Shown: piece after piece, positions 1 through 5,373 of the stretch
How positions within the stretch are numbered: position 1 is the stretch's first letter
Layout of the letters: every line of letters begins with the position of its first letter
NCBI GenBank assembly: GCA_900548735.1
Contig: URMC01000097.1
Coordinates: 1 to 5,497 of the forward strand
Reading direction: 5' to 3'
Source of the DNA: an uncultured Eubacteriales bacterium
GTDB taxonomy: Bacteria > Bacillota > Clostridia > Oscillospirales > CAG-272
DNA: 5,497 nt
Program-made: the position numbers and the translations under genes
Notes under the pieces: generated by a model
The model's input: the letters and a program-made list of their open reading frames with translations, nothing else
Database searches by the model: none
Told to the model about the DNA's origin: nothing

Positions 1-103
1 CACCGCAGGCAACCCACTTCGGCACGCGAGGCTCCCTTTGCGGGTCACGGGCGCGCGGGCGCCTTGCCGCAAAGAGGTCGGGGCGTGCGCCTCTACCATT
101 ATA
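1..103 (-). ncRNA. Probable lysine riboswitch (L box), 5' half only, cut by window edge
   Basis: Read on the - strand, this leader carries two hallmarks of the lysine aptamer: TAGAGGCGC (complement of 87-95) and GCCGAAG (complement of 17-23). Between them a complete P2-like arm can be drawn by hand. Bases 83-88 pair with 22-27 (6 bp), 67-76 pair with 34-43 (10 bp, one G-U), and an apical stem pairs 59-63 with 50-54. The purine-rich strand CAAAGGGAG before GCCGAAG resembles the lysC leader of Bacillus. Lysine riboswitches repress lysine biosynthesis or transport genes when lysine is bound. P3-P5, the closing strand of P1 and the controlled gene lie beyond the left edge. The 5' side of P2 lacks the usual GAGUA-like segment, so this is a divergent member or, less likely, another structured leader. 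Confidence 0.62.
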
Positions 104-119
104 TCATATGCTTCGGGCA

Positions 120-149
120 TTGATTTGCCCATCTTGTCTTCATCATAAC
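120..149 (+). promoter_or_regulatory. Weak candidate promoter for queA
   Basis: The + strand has TTGATT at 120-125 and CATAAC at 144-149 with an 18-base spacer, each matching four of six consensus bases. The start would fall near 156, giving a leader of about 40 bases before queA. Its -10 overlaps the -10 of the leftward promoter, so the two would compete for polymerase if both are used. The match is poor. It is listed because queA needs a promoter here, the DNA upstream being occupied by an oppositely oriented leader. Confidence 0.25.
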
Positions 150-170
150 ACACGCGCGTGCGTTTGTCAA
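142..170 (-). promoter_or_regulatory. Leftward sigma-A type promoter for the riboswitch transcript
   Basis: On the - strand the -35 box is TTGACA (complement of 165-170), a perfect consensus, and the -10 box is TATGAT (complement of 142-147), with a 17-base spacer. Transcription would begin near 135 and run left through the riboswitch-like leader. The spacer is almost entirely alternating purine-pyrimidine (148-163) and contains the 10-bp palindrome CACGCGCGTG at 151-160. A second extended -10 (TGATATAAT, complement of 98-106) lies downstream, but a start from it would remove the 5' end of the aptamer, so the TTGACA promoter is preferred. Confidence 0.72.
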
Positions 171-194
171 GCCGCCGAAAGGAAAGGATTACCT

Positions 195-1271
195 ATGGAC
201 CCGATCATCAACGAAAAAATACCCACCGAGCTCTCCACCGCGGATTTTTATTACGATCTGCCAAAAGACCTGATTGCCCAACACCCGATGGAAAAGCGCG
301 ATACCTCGCGCCTGATGGTGCTGGATCGCCGGGCACACACGCTGGAACATAAGCACTTTTTTGATATTGTCGATTATCTGAACGAAAAAGACGTGCTGGT
401 GATCAATGACTCCAAGGTCATTCCGGCGCGGCTTTACGGGCACGTGCAGGGCAGAGACGACGCGGTGCTGGAGCTGTTGCTGCTCCGCCAGCGGGAACTG
501 GACGTGTGGGAGACGCTGGTCAAGCCCGGCAAGCGGGCGCGCGTGGGGTCGGTTTCGGTGTTCGGCGGCGGGATTCTCACCGCCACGGTGACCGGGATTA
601 CCGAGGAGGGCAACCGGCTGGTAAAATTTGAATATGACCGCACACGGTATGAGAATATTTATGAAATTCTGCATGAGATCGGTCTGATGCCCCTGCCGCC
701 CTACATCACGGAGCAGTTGCAGGACAATGACCGGTATCAGACGGTATATGCCAGAGAAGAGGGTTCCGCCGCCGCGCCGACGGCGGGACTGCACTTCACC
801 CCGGAACTGCTGGAAAAGATCCGGCAAAAGGGCGTGGCGATTGCCCCGGTGATGCTTCACGTGGGGCTTGGCACGTTCCGCCCGGTCAAAGCGGAGAAAA
901 TCGCCGACCACGTGATGCACACCGAGTTTATCACGGTAAAGGAAGAAATTGCCGACCTCATCAACGCGCGCCGCGCCGCGGGCGGGCGCGTGGTGGCGGT
1001 GGGCACCACCTCCTGCCGGACGCTGGAAAGCGCGGCGGACGAGAACGGTAGAATTCACCCCGTTTGCGGGGATACGGGCATTTTTATCTACCCCGGCTAC
1101 CGTTTTCGCGCGGTGGACGCGCTGATCACCAACTTCCACCTGCCCGAAAGCACGCTGTTGATGCTGGTGTCGGCATTTTACGATCGGGAGCATATTATGG
1201 AGGCTTACCGCACGGCGGTGGCGGAAAAATACCGCTTCTTCTCCTTCGGCGACGCGATGTTGATCCAATAA
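195..1271 (+). CDS. queA: S-adenosylmethionine:tRNA ribosyltransferase-isomerase (queuosine biosynthesis)
   Basis: QueA transfers and isomerises the ribosyl moiety of AdoMet onto 7-aminomethyl-7-deazaguanine at the wobble position of GUN-anticodon tRNAs, giving epoxyqueuosine; it is cytoplasmic. The 358-aa product has the usual family length and motifs throughout: DLPKDLIAQ (21-29) and RDTSRLMVLDR (35-45), NDSKVIPARL (71-80), GSAAAPTAGLHF (190-201), HVGLGTFRPV (222-231), AVGTTSCRTLES (268-279), TNFHLPESTLLMLV (312-325), and FFSFGDAMLI near the end. The ATG at 195 was chosen over an in-frame ATG at 108. It has a GGAAAGGA ribosome binding site about 7 bases upstream, the family homology begins just after it, and the extra upstream 29 codons would lie in the divergent promoter region. 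No terminator is seen after it, so it is probably cotranscribed with the next two genes. Its tgt partner is not in the window. Confidence 0.97.
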   Translation: MDPIINEKIPTELSTADFYYDLPKDLIAQHPMEKRDTSRLMVLDRRAHTLEHKHFFDIVDYLNEKDVLVINDSKVIPARLYGHVQGRDDAVLELLLLRQRELDVWETLVKPGKRARVGSVSVFGGGILTATVTGITEEGNRLVKFEYDRTRYENIYEILHEIGLMPLPPYITEQLQDNDRYQTVYAREEGSAAAPTAGLHFTPELLEKIRQKGVAIAPVMLHVGLGTFRPVKAEKIADHVMHTEFITVKEEIADLINARRAAGGRVVAVGTTSCRTLESAADENGRIHPVCGDTGIFIYPGYRFRAVDALITNFHLPESTLLMLVSAFYDREHIMEAYRTAVAEKYRFFSFGDAMLIQ

Positions 1272-1351
1272 GCGGACAATCTGCGTGAGAATAAAACGGT
1301 TTCATCTGGCAGAAAATAGAAAAAAGCCGGGGGGCGGAAAGGGGAAAAAGT

Positions 1352-1612
1352 ATGGTTTTGGGAGTAACGGACGTTCTGGCGGATGTGGCGTTTGCGGCAT
1401 TGGCGCTTTTGGTGGCGGTGCTGGCGATTTATCTGGCGATCCGGTTGTTAGGGAAACTGGCAAAGTTTGTGATTATCTTAGTGTTGATTGTACTGGCGGT
1501 GTGGCTGGTGTTTTCGGATAAGAGTTTTTTGCATCAGTATTTTGATTTTCTGCCCATGGTATTTGCGCCGCTTTTTTCCGCCGCGTTTGGATTTAGTGGG
1601 GGTATGGTGTGA
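1352..1612 (+). CDS. Small hydrophobic membrane protein, unrecognised (86 aa)
   Basis: I do not recognise a family. The predicted product has hydrophobic stretches at about residues 12-31 and 37-54, separated by the short basic segment RLLGKLAK, and a weaker hydrophobic stretch at 65-85. This suggests two (possibly three) membrane helices with the basic turn on the cytoplasmic side. The ATG at 1352 is preceded by a purine-rich ribosome binding site (GGAAAGGGG). The stop overlaps the GTG start of miaA by 4 bases, the arrangement of translationally coupled genes, which is the best argument that it is real. It starts 80 bases after queA with no terminator between. Base composition is less GC-rich than the flanking genes, as expected from Val/Leu/Ile/Phe codons. 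It could be an accessory membrane protein or a lineage-specific gene. Confidence 0.7.
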   Translation: MVLGVTDVLADVAFAALALLVAVLAIYLAIRLLGKLAKFVIILVLIVLAVWLVFSDKSFLHQYFDFLPMVFAPLFSAAFGFSGGMV

Positions 1613-2571
1613 AAAAAAGCCGGATTTTGGCGGTGGTTGGCCCCACCGCGGGGGGCAAAACCGCCCTTTCGGTGGAATTGGCAAAGCGCGCGGGCGGCGA
1701 GGTGATCTCCTGCGATTCCATGCAGATTTACCGCGGAATGAACATTGGCACGGCAAAGCCGACCGAGGAAGAAAAGCAGGGTGTGCCCCATCACCTGTTG
1801 GATATTGCCGCACCGGAGGAGGCTTTTTCGGTCTGTGATTACGTCAGCGCCGCCACGGCGGCGGCGGACGACATTCTTTCCCGCGGGAAACTGCCGGTTT
1901 TCTGCGGCGGAACGGGACTTTACTTAGACGCGTTTCTGCGCGGCGGCGTGGCGGATTCCCCTGCGGGTGATCCGGCGCTTCGCGCCGCGCTGGCGGAATC
2001 CGCGGCGGCAGACGGGGGTGCGGCGCTTTTTGAGGAACTGCGCCGGTGCGACCCCGAGAGTGCGGCGGTGATTCATCCGAACAACCTGCGGCGTGTGATC
2101 CGCGCCGTGGAGATTTACCGCCTGGCCGGGGTGCCGAAAAGCGAGTGGGATAGGCGCTCCCGCACGTTCCCGCCCCGCTATGACGCGGTGGTACTGGGGC
2201 TTCGCTATGACGACCGGGCGCTGTTACGCGCGCGCATTTCCGCGCGCGTGGACGAGATGCTTGCCGCGGGGCTGGCGGAGGAAACGCGGCGGCTGTGGGA
2301 AGCAGGCGTGTTTGAAAAATCCCCCACTGCCGCGGCGGCAATCGGGTACAAGGAGCTGTTGCCGTATCTGCGGGGCGAGTGCACGCTCGCCGCGGCGGCA
2401 CAAACGCTGAAAACAGCCACCGCGCAGTACGCGAAACGTCAGATGACGTGGTTTGCGGCAAAGGACTACGTGACGTGGATTCCGGCAGATGAGGCGGGAA
2501 AGGTGCGCAAATTTGAAGAAATTGTAAATAATGCGGTTGCCGTCTGTCACGCGCGCGGGATTATGATATAA
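1609..2571 (+). CDS. miaA: tRNA dimethylallyltransferase
   Basis: MiaA transfers the dimethylallyl group of DMAPP to N6 of A37, next to the anticodon of tRNAs reading UNN codons, giving i6A37, the substrate of MiaB. The 320-aa product is of normal length. Visible motifs are the P-loop GPTAGGKT (11-18), DSMQIYRGMNIGTAKPT (36-52, with the catalytic Asp at 36), HHLLDI (61-66), GGTGLYLDA (100-108), HPNNLRRVIRAVE (156-168), the AIGYKEL segment (244-250) and YAKRQMTWF (274-282). The start is GTG at 1609, inside the GTGTGA end of the preceding gene, with a G-rich Shine-Dalgarno (TGGGGG) a few bases upstream. The internal linker region (about 112-145) is rich in Ala/Gly. Coupling to the small upstream gene and the shared direction with queA indicate one anticodon-modification operon. 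The TAA stop at 2569-2571 lies inside a candidate promoter for the next operon. Confidence 0.97.
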   Translation: MKKSRILAVVGPTAGGKTALSVELAKRAGGEVISCDSMQIYRGMNIGTAKPTEEEKQGVPHHLLDIAAPEEAFSVCDYVSAATAAADDILSRGKLPVFCGGTGLYLDAFLRGGVADSPAGDPALRAALAESAAADGGAALFEELRRCDPESAAVIHPNNLRRVIRAVEIYRLAGVPKSEWDRRSRTFPPRYDAVVLGLRYDDRALLRARISARVDEMLAAGLAEETRRLWEAGVFEKSPTAAAAIGYKELLPYLRGECTLAAAAQTLKTATAQYAKRQMTWFAAKDYVTWIPADEAGKVRKFEEIVNNAVAVCHARGIMI

Positions 2572-2572
2572 T
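2544..2572 (+). promoter_or_regulatory. Candidate promoter for the hlyD-like/yggS/sepF operon
   Basis: An extended -10, TGATATAAT (2564-2572), stands at the very end of miaA and includes its stop codon. A four-of-six -35 match, CTGTCA (2544-2549), is placed 17 bases upstream. Transcription would begin near 2579, so the 17-bp repeats that follow would be in an untranslated leader of about 270 bases. A perfect TATAAT in such GC-rich sequence is unlikely to be meaningless, but part of the signal is also the constrained 3' end of miaA. Confidence 0.55.
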
Positions 2573-2606
2573 AAAATATCCATTCGCGTATTTCATGGGC
2601 GGCGCC

Positions 2607-2729
2607 TGCGGGAAAGCCGGCACCGCGGCGGGAAAATCCGTCCGGCGGGAAAATCCGTCCGGCGGGAAAATCCGTCCGGCGGGAAAATCCGTCCGGCGGG
2701 AAAATCCGTCCGGCGGGAGGGATCTGTCC
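2607..2729 (+). repeat. Tandem array of a 17-bp hairpin-forming unit (5 perfect copies plus degenerate ends)
   Basis: The unit GGCGGGAAAATCCGTCC occurs five times without a mismatch, starting at 2627, 2644, 2661, 2678 and 2695. A degenerate 18-base copy follows at 2712-2729 and a more decayed one precedes at about 2607-2624. Read as + strand RNA, each unit folds into a 6-bp stem with an AAAA loop: bases 1-6 pair with 11-16, including two G-U pairs. On the - strand those two pairs become A-C mismatches, so the fold favours the strand of the flanking genes. In the degenerate copy at 2712 a C-to-T change keeps the stem through another G-U pair. The period is not a multiple of three and no convincing gene runs through it, so it is treated as non-coding. 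It lies wholly between miaA and the HlyD-like gene. Confidence 0.95.
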
Positions 2730-2851
2730 GATTGTGAGGGAGAACCCGACCGACGGGGAACACCCCCTGCGGGCTTTGCCCGGCAAAGGGCGCGGAGTTG
2801 AAGCTTCGGCAACCGATCACGTGCGCGGGAACCCGCGGGAAAGGAGAAAAA
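2730..2851 (+). promoter_or_regulatory. Distal leader of the second operon: two short inverted repeats and the ribosome binding site
   Basis: No gene is supported here. An imperfect inverted repeat spans 2769-2793: CTTTG at 2774-2778 pairs with CAAAG at 2784-2788, flanked by two G-G mismatches and then three more pairs. A second, GC-only hairpin is at 2824-2837 (CGCGG and CCGCG around a GAAC loop). It ends three bases before the strong Shine-Dalgarno AAGGAG (2841-2846), which is five bases ahead of the ATG at 2852. Hairpins this close to a ribosome binding site can affect initiation. No run of T follows either one, so neither looks like a standard intrinsic terminator. Confidence 0.5.
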
Positions 2852-4096
2852 ATGCCGGAAACCAAGCGAGCGCGGCGCACCCGTGTGCTGCAACTGGTCA
2901 CTGTGTTTTTTCTGCTGTTTCTGCTGGTGTTTATTCTGGGCACGGAATCCGTTCGTGCCGCGGCAGGTGTGGGGCGGGAGACCGTTCGCACCGAAACGCT
3001 GACGCGTGCACTGACAGGCACGGGCACACTGTTTTTTACCGAAACAACGGTTATAAACAATCACAACAACGGTCCTGTGGAGTATGCGGTGAAAAACGGC
3101 GGAACGGTGGAACCCGAGGCGCTGTTGGCAAGGGTTTATCGGGATGACACGGGCACCGACGGGCGGGAGCGCGCGGCGGCGCTGTATGAGGAGATTGAAC
3201 TTCTGGAATCGGCGCTTGCCGGCACCGGGAGTGACGAGAGCTTTGAGCTGAGCTACCTTCGTGCTTACGGAGAGTACACCCGCGCCAAAAGCGCGGGCGA
3301 CGCCGTAGCGGCGGGGGAAGCGGAGGAAACGCTGCAATATCTTCTGCTTTGCCGCAAGGCGGCGGAGAACGCCGCGGAGCTGGAAGCGCGCGTGGCGGAA
3401 CTTCGCGCAAAGATTGCCGCGATGTTGCAGTTTGCGGGAGAGCCGGACACGGTGCCTGCCGCGGCAGGCGGGATTTTTTACCGCACGACCGACGGGTATG
3501 AATCGGTGCTGACCCCCGATGCCGCCATTGGGCTGACCCCGGCGGGACTGCGGGAGCTGACGGCGGCAAGGGCGGAACTGCCCGTGGGCACGCCGAAACC
3601 GATCGGCAAAATCACGGCGACCGGCGGCTTTGCCGTGGCGGTGCCGGCAAGCGCAAACAAGGCGCTGTTTTTCAAAGAGGGCAATACCTATCCCGTTGTT
3701 TTTGAGGACGGCGGGGTGCAGATACAGATGACGCTGACTTCCGTGCGCGCAACAACGGACGGAAAAGAGGCACTGCTGGTGTTTACGGCAGATACCGTTC
3801 CGCTTTTCGGGGACGCTTTGCGGTTCCGCCGGGTGCGTGTGGAGCTGGAGGAAATCACCGGGCTTTCGGTGCCGGAAGGCGCGATGCGCACGCAGAACAA
3901 CCGCGAAGGCGTGTTTGTTCTGACCGACGGTTATGCCGCGTGGCGACCGGTGCGGATCCTTTACCGTGCAGACGGGTGCTGTATCGTGGCGCCTGCCGAA
4001 AAGGAGCCGACCAAACAGGCACAGCCGGAACTGGCGGCGGGCGACACGGTACTGGTGACCTCCCGCGGGCTGTATGAGGGAAAGGCGATCCCATGA
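2852..4096 (+). CDS. HlyD-like membrane-anchored adaptor protein of the yggS-sepF cluster
   Basis: The 414-aa product starts with a basic tail (KRARRTR) and one hydrophobic helix at about residues 11-30, typical of an uncleaved signal anchor with the rest outside the cell. Residues about 50-95 look like the biotinyl-lipoyl-like half motif of HlyD/membrane-fusion proteins (GTGTLFFTETTVI, then EYAVKNGGTVEPEALLARVY). Residues 104-195 are a charged, Ala/Glu-rich helical segment likely to form a coiled coil. The remainder reads as beta-rich, ending in GDTVLVTSRGLYEGKAI, which resembles the closing barrel motif of the family. Such proteins are found beside yggS and sepF in Clostridia, but their role is not established; no ABC or RND transporter partner is in the window. 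The ATG at 2852 is chosen over one at 2798 because AAGGAG precedes it and the anchor follows directly. The stop overlaps yggS by ATGA. Confidence 0.75.
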   Translation: MPETKRARRTRVLQLVTVFFLLFLLVFILGTESVRAAAGVGRETVRTETLTRALTGTGTLFFTETTVINNHNNGPVEYAVKNGGTVEPEALLARVYRDDTGTDGRERAAALYEEIELLESALAGTGSDESFELSYLRAYGEYTRAKSAGDAVAAGEAEETLQYLLLCRKAAENAAELEARVAELRAKIAAMLQFAGEPDTVPAAAGGIFYRTTDGYESVLTPDAAIGLTPAGLRELTAARAELPVGTPKPIGKITATGGFAVAVPASANKALFFKEGNTYPVVFEDGGVQIQMTLTSVRATTDGKEALLVFTADTVPLFGDALRFRRVRVELEEITGLSVPEGAMRTQNNREGVFVLTDGYAAWRPVRILYRADGCCIVAPAEKEPTKQAQPELAAGDTVLVTSRGLYEGKAIP

Positions 4097-4875
4097 GTGA
4101 CGTTTCGTATATCGACCGCAATCTGGCGGCGCTAAGAGAAGAACTGGCAGCGGCGACAGGAGATACCCCGCGCGCCGATCTTGCGGGAGAGATTTCCGCG
4201 GCGGCAGAGAGCGGTAAGATCACCCCCGGGTGCCCCTTGGTGGTGGTGGCGGTGAAATACGCCCTGCCGGAGGAACTGACAAGGCTCCTGTCCTTAGGTC
4301 AGTTGACCGTGGGGGAAAACCGGGTCCAGCAACTGGAGGCGCACTATCCGGCGCTTGTGGCGGCGGGTGCGCATATTCATTTTATCGGCAGATTACAGAC
4401 CAACAAGGTCAAAAACATCATAGACAAGGTGGAGATGGTTCATTCAGTGGACTCCCTGCATCTGGCAGGGGAGCTGGAGCGCCGCGCGGCGGCGCTACCC
4501 CGCGTGATCGACGTGCTGATCGAGATCAACGCGGCAGGGGAGGCGACCAAAAGCGGCGTTGCCGCCGAGGGCGCAGGTGACCTTGCCCGCGCGGTGCTGA
4601 AACTCCCCCACCTGCGGCTTTGCGGCTTTATGACGATGGGGCCGCGCATGGAAAGCGAGAGCGCCTACCGCGCGTACTTCCGCTCCGTGAAGGAGTTGGG
4701 GGAGCGCATATGGCAGGAGCTGAGGCTGCCCGGGGCGCCGGTGTTTTCCATGGGCATGTCGGAAAGTGCCGCGGCGGCGGCAAAAGAAGGCGCGGACATG
4801 ATTCGCGTGGGCAGACGGCTGTTTGCCGGCAGACCGGAACCCCCGGCGCCGGAAACATATAAAAGCGAAAAATAA
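4093..4875 (+). CDS. YggS/YlmE/PROSC-family PLP-binding homeostasis protein
   Basis: Members of this family bind pyridoxal 5'-phosphate and maintain vitamin B6 and amino-acid balance; no enzymatic reaction is firmly known. The fold matches the N-terminal barrel of alanine racemase. The PLP-binding lysine should be K55 in VAVKYA: counted to the following VGENRVQQL motif (73-81) it is at the same distance as the E. coli lysine. Other family motifs are HFIGRLQTNKVKNI (96-109), VHSVDS (116-121), VLIEINAAGEATKSG (141-155), LCGFMTMGP (176-184), FSMGMS (218-223) and IRVGRRLF (237-244). At 260 aa it is longer than the usual 225-235, mostly through extra residues at about 22-45 ahead of the lysine. 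Its start overlaps the upstream stop (ATGA), implying coupling, and sepF follows after 33 bases, as in Gram-positive ylm clusters. Confidence 0.95.
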   Translation: MSDVSYIDRNLAALREELAAATGDTPRADLAGEISAAAESGKITPGCPLVVVAVKYALPEELTRLLSLGQLTVGENRVQQLEAHYPALVAAGAHIHFIGRLQTNKVKNIIDKVEMVHSVDSLHLAGELERRAAALPRVIDVLIEINAAGEATKSGVAAEGAGDLARAVLKLPHLRLCGFMTMGPRMESESAYRAYFRSVKELGERIWQELRLPGAPVFSMGMSESAAAAAKEGADMIRVGRRLFAGRPEPPAPETYKSEK

Positions 4876-4908
4876 AATTTCACAATAAACAAAACGGAGG
4901 ACAGAAAA

Positions 4909-5334
4909 ATGAAATTCCCTTTCGGCAAAAAAGCAGAAGAGAACGAGAACACGGAGAACTACCGCAACGACGGGTTTTTCCGCGGTGATGAAGACGAGGA
5001 CGAGGGCGTGGTAGACGATTTCTACGGCGAGACGAAGAAGGAGCCCGAGGCTCCCGCGGCAAGCAAGCCGGCGGCAGGCACGATGGGCGCAAGCTCCCTG
5101 AAGGTGGTCAAGCCCCACGGCATGGCAGACGGTCAAGACGTGGTGGATTACCTGATGCAGGGCTACACCGTGGTGATGAACATTGAGGAGCTGGAACGCG
5201 CCGCAACCATCCGCCTGGTGGACTTCCTGATGGGTGCTCTTTATGTGCTTGGCGGCGAACTGAAGCGCGTGACCAAAACGACCCTGGTGCTCTCTCCCCG
5301 CAGCGGCGAGCTGAGCATGGACGAGAATAACTAA
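4909..5334 (+). CDS. sepF: Cell division protein SepF
   Basis: SepF binds the C-terminal tail of FtsZ, bundles protofilaments and helps tether the ring to the membrane at the division site. The 141-aa product has the SepF core at residues 63-131, including LKVVKPHGMADGQDVVDYL, the TVVMNIEEL strand-turn, then RLVDFLMGALYVLGGELKRV and a final TLVLSP strand. Residues 10-60 are an acidic, low-complexity linker (many Glu/Asp, then Ala/Pro/Lys). The N-terminus MKFPFGKK is short compared with the amphipathic membrane-targeting helix of Bacillus SepF, so membrane binding may be weaker or differ here. A clear GGAGG (4896-4900) stands eight bases before the ATG. It is last in the visible operon; a run of six T follows the stop at 5336-5341, but I see no stable hairpin before it, so an intrinsic terminator is not called there. 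Confidence 0.96.
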   Translation: MKFPFGKKAEENENTENYRNDGFFRGDEDEDEGVVDDFYGETKKEPEAPAASKPAAGTMGASSLKVVKPHGMADGQDVVDYLMQGYTVVMNIEELERAATIRLVDFLMGALYVLGGELKRVTKTTLVLSPRSGELSMDENN

Positions 5335-5373
5335 GTTTTTTCCGCGTAGCCTGACAGGAAATATTCGCACCCG

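Noticed and set aside
98..106. Extended -10 TGATATAAT on the - strand as the main leftward promoter
   Set aside because: Transcription from it would start at about 91 and lose the 5' end of the riboswitch; the upstream TTGACA/TATGAT pair fits better.
108..194. In-frame extension of queA to an ATG at 108
   Set aside because: The extra 29 codons have no family counterpart, lack a ribosome binding site and run through the divergent promoter; the ATG at 195 has a good Shine-Dalgarno.
189..1268. Long open frame (359 codons) on the - strand opposite queA
   Set aside because: It mirrors almost exactly a certain gene, has no recognisable motif, and is explained by GC-rich codon bias.
2627..2711. 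CRISPR array
   Set aside because: Units of 17 bp are directly adjacent with no spacers; this is a simple tandem repeat.
2595..2801. Plus-strand 68-codon frame through the repeats
   Set aside because: Low-complexity Gly/Arg/Pro product with no ribosome binding site; it is a by-product of the tandem array.
2547..3337. Minus-strand frames encoding a Pro/Phe/Arg-rich repeat protein through the 17-bp array
   Set aside because: The 17-aa period arises simply because 17 bases are not a multiple of three (three DNA units per peptide unit). The frames overlap the HlyD-like gene and have no coding signal.
5336..5341. Intrinsic terminator at the T-run after sepF
   Set aside because: No stable GC-rich hairpin directly precedes the six T residues.
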